Of a stretch of 64,000 nucleotides of DNA, positions 34,808-47,169 are shown one piece after another. The notes beneath the pieces are model-generated. The model had not been told where the DNA came from. It saw only the letters and a list, made by a program, of their open reading frames with translations, and searched no databases. Within the stretch, counting starts at the first letter, position 1; every line of letters starts with the position of its first letter. Position numbers and translations under genes: made by a program. The DNA is from Salvator merianae (Eukaryota > Chordata > Lepidosauria > Squamata > Teiidae): the NCBI GenBank assembly GCA_003586115.2, contig QVOM02000053.1, positions 5,871,316 through 5,935,315 of the forward strand. Direction: 5' to 3'.

Positions 34808-36140
34808 TTCACTTCTATGCTGACAAGCAAGCATCCCATAAACGTATCTTAATTTATAAATATAATATGAAGGGAGAAAGATTTCCCAATTTCCTTTTTC
34901 TAGCTATCCCTTTTAAAAATGATTACTTCTCTCCCATTTGCTTCCCCTCCTTATTGTCTACATGTCTAGAGAGGAAGACAATATGATAATGTTGATTTAT
35001 CTGCCTAAGAAACACTGTCAGTATTTATCCTACAGTCACCTTCTTAATTTTCTATCTTTCTTCCAGACTACAAATTACAAAGATGAGATGTATGCATGTA
35101 GCTATGTAGACACAGTCAGACACAGATGCGGTAACTCACTAAGGTTTTGTAAATGTGCATGTTTATGCAGAGTAAAGTCCCAGCGTGTTTGCTAGGGTTT
35201 ACTTTCAAGTAGATGTGCATAGTGTTGTATGCATATCTATGATTTAATATTTTCCTGGGAGAGGCTGCTTTAAAAGAAAAAGAAAAGAAAACCTTGTATA
35301 TCTTGGTATAGAAGTATGTAACAGTGTGAAAGGACATATTCTGATCATTTAAACTCTGCCCCCATACAAAAAAAAAAGGAAAAAAAATATTTCCTAATCC
35401 CTATATTAATTTAAGTAAGGAATGAAAGTATCCTGATATGTGCTTCCCTAAATATACAACAGGCTCGTTTTCATCATTGACTTAATGATATTAATCTCAT
35501 TAATTTGACTGAGAACTTCTGTGTGGATAATGTGAAATGCAACTTTTCCCTCTTGACAGTGGAGACTAAGCCTTCATTGTCTAATGAATACTTGAGTCTG
35601 CAGTAGATTAATACAAGCTTAACTTTGTGAAGTTCACAATGAAACAGCATTAATGAAGGTAACTCACTTCTATGATTCCATAGACTTATTCCTCACATTT
35701 TGTAGTTTCTTGCAAGACCGTATACATCAAGCCAAAAGTCATATCCCTCTGTAGGGACAAAAACCATGTGCATCCTGATAAGAGGCACTGTAAATATATA
35801 ACTTTACATGCAGTATTGATACCACAGATGAAGCACTCCACTTGACTTGTGGCAGCACAATATAAGTAAGGGAAATACCAAGAACGGCCTTGATTTTCAC
35901 AACTGTGATCATCTCAGTATCATATTCTAAGAATCAACTCAGAAGAATGAAATTATGATCAGGGTAGTCCAGGGATTTTATTCCATACAGTATCCCTGGT
36001 GGTTATATATGATTACTACAGATATCAAGAGACCTATGCCCAGATAGGAACAGAAAAAAGTCAATACATTCTCCATTTAGTTCTCTAGGAATGTGCATAA
36101 TATGTACAAGTACTTTCTGGTGGGTTTTAGTGGACACTTT
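34808..36140. other. Non-coding DNA, nothing identified
   Basis: AT-rich, with an A-rich stretch near 35,360-35,390. Frames of up to 85 codons lack motifs. Confidence 0.4.
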
Positions 36141-36290
36141 GGTCCTTTCTGCACTTCTGCACTTTGGCTCTTTAGCACAGGTCATCAGAGATCTGGAGAC
36201 TTCCCTTCTGCATGCTGGTACAATTAATAGGAGGACCACGCTCCCTGCTAACATGCTGCATCTGTATTGGCTTCAGCATAGCCTAGAATA
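36141..36290 (+). mobile_element. TIR-element left end, rest unclear
   Basis: GGTCCTTTCTGCACTTCTGC matches the family terminus, here with a local duplication of cttctgcac. The following 140 bases have element-like composition but no right end was found. Confidence 0.45.
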
Positions 36291-38974
36291 GCCACTAAAA
36301 TGGTTTTTGAAATGTGAGGTTTCATAAAACTTAATCAAGACTAACGCAAATGCAAAGGTGACCATTTTTTTGCAGTCTCTCACTTTCTGAATATGCAATT
36401 TTTTTGTTTTACGTATGAAGTGTCTACATATAAACATTACTTGGAATAGCTTCTAAAGTGTACAAGTTTCTGGAAGATTACTAGGTTTGGGGGTTTTTTT
36501 AAGCTAAGATTCCAGAGCATTCAGAACATATTCACAGCATGACAAATATTGATTAAAAGAAATGCTTTTTTCAACATGTTGATAACCATCTATTTTAGGA
36601 AGATGACCTTTAGCAGTCTGATTATGCTAGAATCTATGCCGATATTCTGTACGTGAGCAGCTATGAAAATGTCAGGTATTGCCAATCCTTGATGTTTAGG
36701 GGAAATAAGATTTGTGTGCATTTCAAAATCTAGAATAAAATCTTTTAACCCCGTTAAGCTTCTCAGTGTGAATCTTAAAAAAAGGGGGGTACCTGAGCAC
36801 AATTTAAGTACCACACATCCATGTAGGCTTTTTCTACAGTATACTGGCAGCAATTTGGGCAGCTGCCACTGTGCTGAGGAGGAAAACAGTATCAGAGATA
36901 CAGATAACCAGTATACAGTATCAGTATCAGTATACAGATAACCAAAAATGGGCACCAAGCAGAAACATGGGTCAGATCCATCTTGTCTGTCCTGCTACCT
37001 TCCCATCACTGTATAGAGATGGTTTGGGTACAAAACACCAAATAGCCAAGTCTGTTACTTAAAACAGTTCACCTTCAAGTGATTTTATACTTTATGGCGA
37101 GAAAAGCAGCAGAGAGATCAGTTAGCTGATGTCACTTCCTAATATCGATGGCAAGCATATACAGTATGGCAGCATATATCTGTATTCAATAAAGATAATT
37201 AAATGCAATTACATTAAAGTAAATTAATTAAAGATATCCTAACTTGCTTTTGCTCTTTTGTTTAAATAATAAACAGATCAGCACTGAAAAAATATATACT
37301 ATACATAGGTAAATATACACACAAAGCACACTAATACGACACTCATTTGTTGTTCTGATGTGCTGAATAGCTCTTAGGGAGATTCAAGGACATATATCTA
37401 GAACAAATGTAGAATAATTCAGTTTCCTATTTACTCAAAAGACTTCAGCTAAACTGTACAAGTCCCAGTACAATGCTGTTTTGATGCTCTGCCCCAGAGG
37501 CACCTGTCTTCATTACTCTGTCATGAAGTGCCATGGGGTTAGGTTCCTATAGGTCATTGTGCAAGATTTCATCATCCACTTCATCTACCCAGTGGCCTTT
37601 TAGCTGAGATATAGTCCAGAAAGCTTACTAAGCATTCCCCAAGAGGCATAGTGCTCTAGTGCCCTAGAAGCTGAGCTGTCACTCTTGATTATTTACTCTG
37701 TGCGCTTGAGGAATAATTTAAAATCCTATGTCATCACTTCTGATCTCTGACTTGATGGCTGAAACTCTTCTTAAAAGTAAATAATAGATAATGAATTATC
37801 AGAGGAAGCTGAGTGTCATATCTGCTGCAGGCTTGCAAAAATCCACAAGGATCACTGCAGTCTAGCCACCATATATGGTGACCTACCAAAGCTTAATAAA
37901 TTTGTTTTTGATACCTGCCTGGTATTGCAAGAAAAGTGACATTGCCAATTGCCTGGAAAGCAAGAAAACAAGGCTAGATTTGGCCTGGGGAATAGACTAG
38001 GCACACAAGTTCCACTCAATCATCCATCATAAACTTCACATTTATTCAACTGTAGAAACAGACAAGCAAATATTAAAAATTATATTTTGGAGAATATGAC
38101 TCAGTAACATAGCTTATGACTTGTATGTAGAAAATCCCATTTTTCATTCAGTTTTTAGCAAGACTTCTTGGTTTTGCATCCCTTTCTTACATTTAGCTAA
38201 TTTTTAAGAGAAAGTTGCAAGGCTTTTTGCTTGCCATTCTGTAAGCATTGATTATATCCACACATTTCATTTGAATTCAACCTGACATTTATGAATGAGA
38301 AGCATCCTGGATTAAATACATTGTGTTCATACTCGCATGCCTTGGTAGAACTGGGGGTGGAGGAAGAAAGAAAAGCTGTCAAAGCTAAGTTAAAAGGATC
38401 AATATATGAGCTTAAAACAGGTTAAAAAATAATTGCCAGTGTTCAAAGACTGACAAAGAAGTGCCAAATCCACAGTAGACTGAAAATTTAATGCTGTCTG
38501 ATAGTTGGTTAGTCATCTGTGAAATGAGTTTTGAGGTATCTCTGCTTGGTTCTTTTTTACCCTCTTTGTCAATGGACAACTGGCCACATCAGAAAATTCA
38601 TCAACAGAGACCTAAATTTCTCTCTGAAGTCAAAACAGTTAAAGGAACTTATGACTTTACCTGACCTCTATCAAAGTCTGCTTGACTTGATGGTTCAGAT
38701 TGGCTCAGCTTTTCATCCACTGCTGCTGCTGCTGCTAAAAAACTCTGATTAAGGAACATGGAATCCATGCTGAACTCCTTGTATCCTTTGGCACTATATC
38801 ACTGGCCTCATAAAGTCACAATGTAAGTGACAAAATGAGGAGTATCTGCCCACACTAGGAATCTGATTTAATGGCCTCTAACAGCAGCAACATTGTATAC
38901 CACCATTCATAAATCTACAAGATAAACAAACTATATATATATTGGATGACCTGTTTCTCAATAACACAACTTTA
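36291..38974. other. Non-coding DNA with small local repeats
   Basis: At 36,890-36,945 the block atacagataacca occurs twice, around several cagtat units. (CTG)5-6 occurs at 38,720-38,736. No gene is recognised; the 122-codon minus frame at 36,590-36,958 has no motif. Confidence 0.45.
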
Positions 38975-39290
38975 GGTCCTTTCTGCATCCACCTCTCTGT
39001 GGTCCAAACAAGTGGGTCTGAACCAGACAGGCCCATTAATTTGGACCAGTGATCTGGACCAGTGTCATCTAAGTGATGATGCGGTCCAGAGCAACCCCTA
39101 TCTCAGCTTTGAAGCTCACACAAGCTTCAGGACAAGGCTCTTTGTGCCCCAAAGTATTAGCAATGATTGTGCCCTGCCTTGGGCAGGCAGCAGGGCTTAA
39201 CACTTGGGGAAAAGTTCAACACAAGGTGGTTTGGTTTAGTCTAGCCCCATCAAAACCTCATTTGAGTTGAACCTATAAAGCACTTCTGAA
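38975..39290 (+). mobile_element. TIR DNA transposon (hairpin family), right end unclear
   Basis: GGTCCTTTCTGCATCCACC follows TTA (38,972-38,974), fitting the family terminus and target. The next blocks (gtgggtctgaaccag…ggcccattaatttggaccagtgatctggacc) align with 14,740 and 47,170. The right end is lost or diverged. Confidence 0.6.
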
Positions 39291-39809
39291 AAGTCTCAGA
39301 GCTCCAGAATATAAGTGTCAAAAATGTGACTCCAAAGAAGAAATATTATACCATATACTATACGTGTGCGCCAATTTATTAAAAAACTGATTACCTATGC
39401 AGACATAATAATTATTTATATGCAACTCTGTAAAGTAAATAAACTAGGAAATATAGAGACTGTGTATCACTTAAATCAACCAGATGCTGTGTTTCAAAAT
39501 AAAATTGTAAAATATACAATGACATGACAATACGTACAGTCCAACAAAGAATGCACAATAGCCTTCACAGAAAGCCAAGACATACAGTGTGAATGTTGCC
39601 TTATTCTTAAGATCTCTCACTAATTCACGAAAACAATATTTTTGCATATCATTAGGACTGTTGCCAAAGCTAGTAAATGATCTTCATGTGGGAGTAATGC
39701 TACTTCATGACTGCTATTGCAGTCCTTTATTACGTTAATTGGAGTACTATCTGGAGGTGTATTTGCTGGGTTGATCTGTCTTAATTCTTCCTTATTATTT
39801 CCAGTAGTT
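39291..39809. other. Non-coding DNA, nothing identified
   Basis: AT-rich sequence between a TIR element and the tail of an antisense LINE. Confidence 0.4.
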
Positions 39810-40882
39810 GAATGAATGAATGAAATGTTTATTACAATACACAATACAAATGTCTCAAAATCAAGCGTTTAACAAGCAATGAAAAAAGTACACAAAGTAA
39901 AATACCTTACCAAGGGTCATAAGAATATGTCCATGCCACTTGTTCGAAGCTTGATGTGATAAATTTGTGAGGCACTTTCAGGACAAAGCTGCTCCAATTC
40001 ATATGGAATTGGACTCCACAGCTCAAAGTGGTTTAGTGAAAGTATCTGGAGCATCATCTGATCCTATTATATTGATGTTTTAATTGTTGCAGTCTGAGGA
40101 AGTGCACAAGCTGTTTGCAGGGATTTGGCAAACTGCTTGTGCCCTTGATCTTCATAACTAATACATGCTAGCCAAGGGAGCATGATTGGTTGGACCCAGG
40201 GAGTGATAAAAGCCTCTTTGGATCTAGAGAAGTGGGTTACTACCCTACTATAGGAATGCTTGGAAAATGCAGATTATTTAAACCCCTTCCAATGCGGTTT
40301 CAAGTAGGAGGGATGGCACTGAGACTGTCTTGGTCACCCTGATGGAGAAAGTTCACATTAACAGTCCTCATTTATTTTTAAGGACTTAAATTTTGAACCA
40401 ATACTTAAAATCTAGGTTTTCAATATCAGTGGATATCATCTAGTTTTGAAGAGAATAACAAGAGTTTCTTAGCTTGGGTTATGCATGATTTTGGATCTTC
40501 AACTCTAATCTTTTATTTATTTATTTTTTCCTCAGCAAAAAAGAATTTTGGATTTTTTCATGATTTATTCAGAGGTAATTATCTTTGCAATGCTTAATGA
40601 AAGTCTCAAGTGAAACTTTCATATCCCATCTAATCCCCGATAAAAGAACAGCATCATCAGGATATAGTGGAGCATGGATTCTTCTTTTGGCTAGTGATGA
40701 ACGGTAATATAAAGTGTTTCCAAATAAACATTAAATAACAGTGGATTGAGAATGCAATCTTTGCTCCCTCCTTTAGTCATTTTTGATGTCACCTGCCTAA
40801 TCTGGATTATGATGATCTCATATAGCAACTGAATTAGAGAAGTAAGACACCTAAGATTCCCTAAATTTGACCAAAGTTGACC

Positions 40883-41002
40883 CCACTTCCGGGCACTGTT
40901 ACTGTTTTAGTATGTATATTTTACAGTCTCTTTGCATTGTTGTGGCCTGTCCTGAGTCATTCAGGTTTAGGGTGGGATAAAAATGCAAATAAATAAATAA
41001 AT
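40883..41002 (+). mobile_element. Retroposed LINE/SINE tail inside the LINE pseudogene
   Basis: gttgtggcctgtcctgagtcattcaggtttagggtgggataaaaatgcaaataaataaataaat is a plus-strand tail of the same type as 23,440 and 24,926. The minus-strand RT reading resumes on each side. A short similarity, gttgac/gttggt, at the two edges may be the target duplication. Confidence 0.65.
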
Positions 41003-41982
41003 GTTGGTTTGAAATACAATCAAGAAGCAGCTCTAAGATCTATAAAGACACTAAATAATTCGCCTTTTAAAAAACTGGAAAACTTTTCTTCTAGATGGGC
41101 TAAAATAAAACATCGACCACTTGCTGGCCTCACATTTCTAAAAGCAGCCTAGACATCTGTTAAAACAGTGTGTGCCTCAAAAGAAGTCAGTTTTGTTTTA
41201 ATTTATTTTATTCAAATGCATAGTATAAATTTTACATAAGACTGATATAAAGCTAATGGCTCTGTCACTTATGAAGTCCTCCATCTAACTTTTTTAAATA
41301 ATGGTACTATCTTTGCTCTGTTCCATCCCAGGAAGATTTCACTTTTTCTGTCTATTGCTGGAAATAATGTTACAAACAGAGGATGAAATAATGTTACATT
41401 TGAGGTGTTTCTTTTTCTTTTTGTTTCTATCTTGTCTGATTTACCTTTCTGGATAAGTTTGAGGATACCTTCCTTATTTACTAGTTCCCACTGAGGATAG
41501 CTGACCAATTTTGTTTTAATGTTCTTCACTGTGCTTCACTCTATGCAAATCTGCCTGTGTTTGCACTAGAAAAGACGGTATGGTCACTGCAATGTCCCCC
41601 TGCACCAAAAATGGAGGCAAGGTGGCTCCCATAAACAGCAAGTAGAGACATGGCCTAAATAATTCACTCAGATCTTAGATTGTATGAACAATTTGGAACT
41701 GAAGCTGGGGGTAAATAAAGCTGTAGATATAAGATCCCATTTTTGAGAGGAGAGGAGTCTTTATTTGTGAAAGCACTTCATTAATAGTGATCAAGATTTT
41801 CTGTTCTGTTGTTTTTCTTATGTTATATTAGTATTCTATGTATTTCTTCAGTTTGTAGCAATTTGGGGAAAGCTACTACAAGTTGGACTGTCTGTACGCT
41901 AGATACAATTCTTTTAGTTTCTTTTTGACAATGTAGCAGTCTGCACCAAACTACATGATAGAAGGTGTCAATCTTGTATTAA

Positions 41983-42003
41983 TAGTAGTAGTAGTAGTAG
42001 TAG
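41983..42003. repeat. (TAG)n microsatellite
   Basis: About 7 uninterrupted TAG units within the decayed LINE. Confidence 0.85.
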
Positions 42004-42260
42004 AGGTAGACACTTCAAATTATATTATTTTACTGATTAAGGTAGATAAATTGTTGAAAGCTTTTATTTTACCCATAGAGATCCCATCATCCATTAAACT
42101 CAGGGTTTAGGAATTTAAAACTGTGTCTATAAGCCTGATTGCATATTACCTTATGAATTATTTAAGGTCAATAATATGTAGATAGGTAAAAGATTGACAA
42201 GATTGACTCATTAATTAGTAAACTTAGGATTATAGAATAGGAGTCACTTTGCATGCTTAA

Positions 42261-42263
<3 letters not shown>

Positions 42264-42309
<46 letters not shown>
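42264..42309. repeat. (AT)23 microsatellite
   Basis: Forty-six bases of perfect AT alternation, self-complementary and able to form a cruciform. It lies between the endonuclease and RT remnants of the LINE pseudogene. Confidence 0.95.
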
Positions 42310-42313
<4 letters not shown>

Positions 42314-42950
42314 CAATAATTCAACACACTTGCTCCCCTGTTGCATGTAAATTTAAATTCACCAGGATGATCTGTGTTGTTGAACCATTTAAGACTTGTA
42401 AGTGTAGTATATTACAAAATTAACCAACATAGTTAATAATCTGAGCTTTTGATTGTCTTCCAAATAGATTGCTACCCAAAGATAGATCAATTAGATAAGA
42501 AAATTTAATAATTAAAGTATCATTATTGGGATCAATTCTAGCATTCAGATACCCTAAAATTATGAAGTGAGCATTTGGAAATTCTAAAAACGAATTGTAT
42601 ATAAAGTATTTCAAATTTGTTTTTTGCAGGTGGGACATAAGATGATAATTAGGCGGAAACATTTTAATTTTAGCTGAACAGTAAGAGCATATAGTTTATT
42701 GTACCCTAACAAATATATCTCTGTGGTTAAAGTAGTCGAGATCAAGCCACTAGGCCAGCACTTCTGTGCCCTTTATAATTTTTAATAGCTTTTAAAGTAA
42801 AAGAAGCAAATTCCTGAAAATATAGTTGCATATGTACTTCCAGTAATTGCATCATTTGGCAGAGATATAGAGGGAGGTAGCTCAATTAAAAGTGTGAATC
42901 TCGAAGCAAAGACTAAAAAGTCCAGGATACTAACTAATTTATTTTGAACT

Positions 42951-45029
42951 CTTTGGCTTAAACCTCACTTGTTTCTTCTTGTCTCTCATTATGTTGTATA
43001 AGTTCTCACTTCAAAGATAAGGCTATTTCCCTTGTATACTTACAATGCCAACAGATAAGTCGTTTAGTATACATCCATAATATGTGCAATTATAAGTTAT
43101 AATGAGTAAAAATATAAAATCTGAGTTTACAAAGGGAGAAGAAAGACTGGACATTGAGAAAGGCATGACTGTTCCCTTCATGCTCTTGGTTCCAGTTCCT
43201 CTCATATCCATCCACTGATCCCCCTTCAAGCATCTTCCACTGTCCCTGAGAAAATCCTGTGGGCTATAACCTATAGCTTCACATTCTTGCATCTCAGAGG
43301 TGTTTGTGCAATATTGCATCTGAACTCAGGTGTCTGAGATCTAAACTTAGTCTGAGATACAAAGGCAAAAACAGAAGAAAGTTGGGTTTCTGAGTTTTCA
43401 CTAAACATCCCCCTTGTGTTTTCCTGCTGATCTCAGTAGGAAGGTGATCCAATAATGAAATTTAAAAATAATGAAATGGAGGCTGACATTTTCAGGACAC
43501 TGAATTTTTCAAAAGATATACAGTTCTCCTCATGTTTACTAATATCTTTCATGCATTTGCAGACAAATTAAAATAATATTTCTATTTCATTACTGACGTT
43601 TTGATTTATTTTTTTTAAAGACACACTGGTTTATTAAAATACACACACATCCCTGAACTGTACAGCTTTTTTTTCTTTTCTTAATTTAAAAAATGGAGAG
43701 GCCAAGACTTCTCAACTCATTCTGAATAAGGAAACGAAACTATGATGAGTTGGATCTGAACTACAATGAGATGGATAGGTTGCATGCCAAGTTTCAACAC
43801 AATGTGATTTAAAAGAGCTGAGCAATGAATCCTTAAACAGAGGCAGTAGAATAAAAATGACTCTAAACTACATTTTAATGTTGTGCAATAAATCAATGCA
43901 TGAACAAGCCCTTCTGTATCACAGGAAGGCATACAGTGGGTCATGCTTCCTTTAACAGACCTGGCCAAGTATAGCATTTTTAGTTTACAGAAATCAAAGG
44001 GTTTATCTTTTCAAGGCTGGATGGACCTGACTACCTGGTGAGGCCAGAGGTTTCCTCAAACATCACACTGTGTTTTCCATACATGTACCAAAATTTAATG
44101 TCTTAATTTGATCTGAAGGCAGGGTGACAATGTCTGTATTTGGGGTGGGGGTTGCAGATGTCTTGCCCAATGGCTACTCCAGTTGTAGCCTCCAAGGCAC
44201 CTAACTGTGAGATGCAGTTAAAGTCAACATAATGAGAGGACATTTTTAACAACATTGAAATAAGAGTTGAAGATAGGAAACAATGGAGTTCACGAAGGAG
44301 AGAGTTTTTGATGCTCACTGATAATTGCTTTCCAGATCAAGCTAAAGTTATCTCAAAAACTGAATCTGAGAAGAGTAGGAGGTCCTCCATTGATATATAT
44401 GCTGTCCAACAAACCTACAGCTTTTCTATAGAAGTGTTAGTTTGCAGTCTAATGTAGATTTTTGTTTTGATTTATTGTTTTTGCATGTTAACCAGGGATG
44501 AGTGAATCAATTTGTTTCAGGTAAACTGTTTTGAGATTATTAATGTGTAACAGTTCAAGATTATTTTATAATACCCTGTTTATGTTCTAGTCCATTCTGT
44601 TGTTATTCTGCTATATAGTCTATTGCCTTCTCTGCAGTAAAATATTTTTAGAAGTTCACCAGGGGAGAGCCAAACTGCTGTCAGGATGGAGTTGAGAGGA
44701 AATTTTCAACCAAGGGCCTTAGATATTTAAAGGTGGAGGACTATTTGGAATAGTGGGAATTTAACTTTGAACTGTGACTGTTGTGTTTTTTTCCTGTTAC
44801 CAAAAACAGTGTTAGTTTCCTTGTAAATTAACCAGTAGTTCTCCATTTGCACAGTAATGCCAAACAAGAAAGCAATCTATTAAGGTCAACTTTAGTATAA
44901 GAAATTAAAGTTGTCATCAGCCTAGATTAAGATTAATCTTTTTTGCCTGCTAAGCGACAGAGAAAAGGATTTCTTGGATTTCACTGTTTAATACAATGTC
45001 ATTCATTTTTTTTAAAAAAAAAAGTTAAA
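42951..45029. other. Non-coding DNA, nothing identified
   Basis: About 2 kb without recognised elements. Frames of 71-98 codons on the minus strand have no motifs. T/A-rich runs lie near 43,605-43,690 and at 45,005-45,022. Confidence 0.4.
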
Positions 45030-45700
45030 CAAAAAAGGGCTCGTGGTCACATAGAACATGTTTAAATGTTGTTACAAAGACTGTGGAAATATCAGATTTA
45101 TACAAAACTCTCTCAGTGTGAATTTCTCTTAAATATGTTAGATTTATTGAGATGAAGGCTGCACCCAGACATTGCTTACTTATTCAGCTATATTTGGATA
45201 TTCCAGAATAAAGCATTCCTAGACATGCTTTATTCTTGATTGTCCATGCTTTATTCCTGAATATCCAAATACAGTGGAATATGTAAGCAATGTCTGGATC
45301 CAGCAATATAATATCTTGCCAATGGGTGAACACGGATCTGAAAAAGGTGATGGTGATTTTGGACTGGCCAACCTCACAAAAGCAGAAACAAGAGTTTTCT
45401 CTGTTTTTCATATTTTTGCCACAGATCGATCCCAAACTATTCACACTTGACAATCCTGTTTACTGCTCTTCTGAAGGGAGTCAAGGGGAAATAAAATGGC
45501 AGGCTGAACACTCACAGGAAATGCTTCCTAAGTTTGCAGAGACAAAACAAATGCCACCAGTCATTTGAAATCTCTACTTTCCTCTGAACCCATTCTGAGA
45601 TACCCTGATCCAGATCTGTCTTATGTGTTTCAATGTGCTGTTGGCAATCAAGACACAGGGAAACTCTGGCCCCGTACTTACGCTTTGCATCCACTCACAT
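45030..45700 (+). pseudogene. Ty3/Gypsy-type pol fragment (RT to RNase H)
   Basis: The plus-strand translation shows, in family order, HIEHV, then KLSQCEF (the conserved KCEF region of Gypsy RT). After an inserted MITE come VILDWP (usually A/VLxWP), a W…F…PPVI segment equivalent to W(T/S)PE…AF…APVL, and LRYPDPDL at the start of RNase H. In an active element this region copies RNA and degrades the RNA strand. Here there are stops, frame changes and a 147-bp insertion, and no LTRs, gag or integrase could be joined to it. The Gypsy catalytic YLDD segment would lie upstream and is not seen. Confidence 0.72.
45158..45304. mobile_element. 147-bp fold-back MITE inside Gypsy RT
   Basis: The two halves (45,158-45,225 and 45,238-45,304) are near-complete inverse complements. 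Both ends read GCTG…CCAGACATTGCTTA and both inner parts contain the tatttggatatt and ataaagcat blocks. The whole element can fold into one long hairpin. Gypsy-like reading lies on both sides, so it inserted after the Gypsy copy arrived. No clear target duplication is visible. Confidence 0.88.
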
Positions 45701-46867
45701 TCAGGGCAGTATCATCTGCACCTTGCAGGTAACCTGGACTTTGGAGCCTTGTGTCTAACAGAACACAAACAGAGGAAATACAGGGTTCTCCTTGGACTGT
45801 AACTGCTCATCAGAGCACTATAATGGCAGAGTGCTGGGAAGTGTTCCTCTCTTTGCCAGCAATGTCTGGCTTTACCATTGGACAGCAGTCCACATTTTGC
45901 AAAGCACAAGAAAATGGCTGACTTCTGTGGACATTTCTTGTGTTCTGCAAAAAGCTCCAGGTGGAAACATTGAAATGGAGAGTGAAAGCTCTTTGATTCA
46001 TTTTTTTCCCCATTGCCAGGAGCAGTGGCAGTCATGGAAACAGAATGATACTGTTTCAGCAGTGGACAGCACAATAAGTGAATACTACTCCAGCAGTGAT
46101 CCTCTCTTGTAGTAGAAGTTCTGCCATCATGCAGAACTTGCCTCAGACAGAGAGTGAGAAAACAGACCGGGCTAATATGCTTTATCTTCTTGTGGCAAAC
46201 ATGATTTTCAGTTCCCTGACAACTGATCTGTGTAGGCAGAACTGACGAGTGCTGAAAGCTCAGATTATGTTCACTGTTGTTTTATCAGTCATATTTTCTT
46301 TTTCATTTGTGCCAAGTACATTGTTCCAGAAAATGTTCTGTTTTTTTCTTAAATTTATTGAGTAAACAAAGAATAACCTAGTAAATAAAGAATAAAAATC
46401 ACTTTAAAAATCCTCTTTTCTCATTTAATATTTCGAATTAGTCTTAATACAGGCTAGCAAGAAATGGGCCAATTTGTTTACTAAGTAACTCTGAATCATC
46501 CAGAGCTTTGAAACTGAGTGAGGTGGAAAGATCTTTAAATACTAAAATAAATAAGTATAATTCCTTCTGCTGAGACAAAGTTTCTTCACTGTAGCATAAT
46601 ATTATGTCATTCAATCACGTCTTCATAGCCTTCCTTTTATATTATACCTAATAAAAAAGTGTGTCAGGCTTTTGCATTTAAAGGAACAGCAATAACAGAA
46701 AGACAGTATTTTTTCTCTCCTGTCTGGATGCAACTGAAAGAGTTATTTTTGAGCTGTTTTGCGTGCTTCCCAGTCTTTAGTGCTATGATAGCCTCTAGGG
46801 AATCTCTTTTTGTCACTCTGATAGTTTTCAATTTACTTAGGAAAATGTGCATTAAAGAAAATGGCTG
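45701..46867. other. Non-coding DNA, possibly further Gypsy remnant
   Basis: A 106-codon plus frame (45,792-46,112) follows the pol fragment, but I could not match it to RNase H or integrase motifs. An AATAAA-rich stretch occurs near 46,383-46,400. Confidence 0.35.
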
Positions 46868-46915
46868 TCAGGGGCCTTCAGTGGCTCAGTGGAGTTAATG
46901 GGATTTCATCCTTTA
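46868..46915 (+). mobile_element. Possible tRNA-derived SINE head
   Basis: ttcagtggctcagtggagttaatgggattt contains TGGCTCAGTGG, which fits a polymerase III box A. A convincing box B was not found within the expected distance, so this is tentative. Confidence 0.3.
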
Positions 46916-47169
46916 GGTCTGTGAGTCTCAAATGGCAGGTCAGGACTCTATAGGGAGTCACAAAAGCTGAGTGGGTGGGTCAGCAAATTCTTGACAGTTA
47001 GTGACACAGTTAGTGACAATGAAGAGCAAGGACAAAATGTGAGAAAGGCTTCAAGATCTGGCAGAATAGATTAATTAATTGAGGGATTGGATAGTAGATT
47101 CAGAAGAGGTCTGCAGCACCTGTATAGAAGGCATTGTTTTCTGAAAATGTTCTGAGACCAGTTATCAAC

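Larger units (their letters stand above)
39810..42950 (-). pseudogene. Decayed non-LTR retrotransposon (APE endonuclease and RT)
   Basis: Read on the minus strand, the order is: endonuclease remnant (about 42,950-42,420), linker (about 42,000-41,540), and reverse transcriptase (about 41,530-40,500). A tail follows that ends in a CATT-type repeat at 39,810-39,830. The endonuclease end shows NAHFIILGYLNARI, where APE-type LINE enzymes have a GDFN(A)R motif; the Asp is changed. RT signatures include WNRAKIVPLFKK, a GCILSPLLFN-like DCILNPLLFN, and a YADD-like box now reading YPDDAVLL. Stops and frameshifts are frequent, and the copy is broken by a retroposed tail (40,883-41,002) and microsatellites. 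Such proteins copy their own RNA into the genome. The APE endonuclease excludes R4; an L2/Vingi/CR1-group origin is likely. Confidence 0.75.

Noticed and set aside
45158..45304. microRNA precursor
   Set aside because: The fold is a full-length inverted repeat with transposon-like ends repeated elsewhere (33,919), inserted in a Gypsy fragment. A MITE explains it better.
46868..46915. tRNA gene
   Set aside because: A box A-like TGGCTCAGTGG is present, but no box B, anticodon arm or acceptor pairing could be found. At most it is a SINE head.
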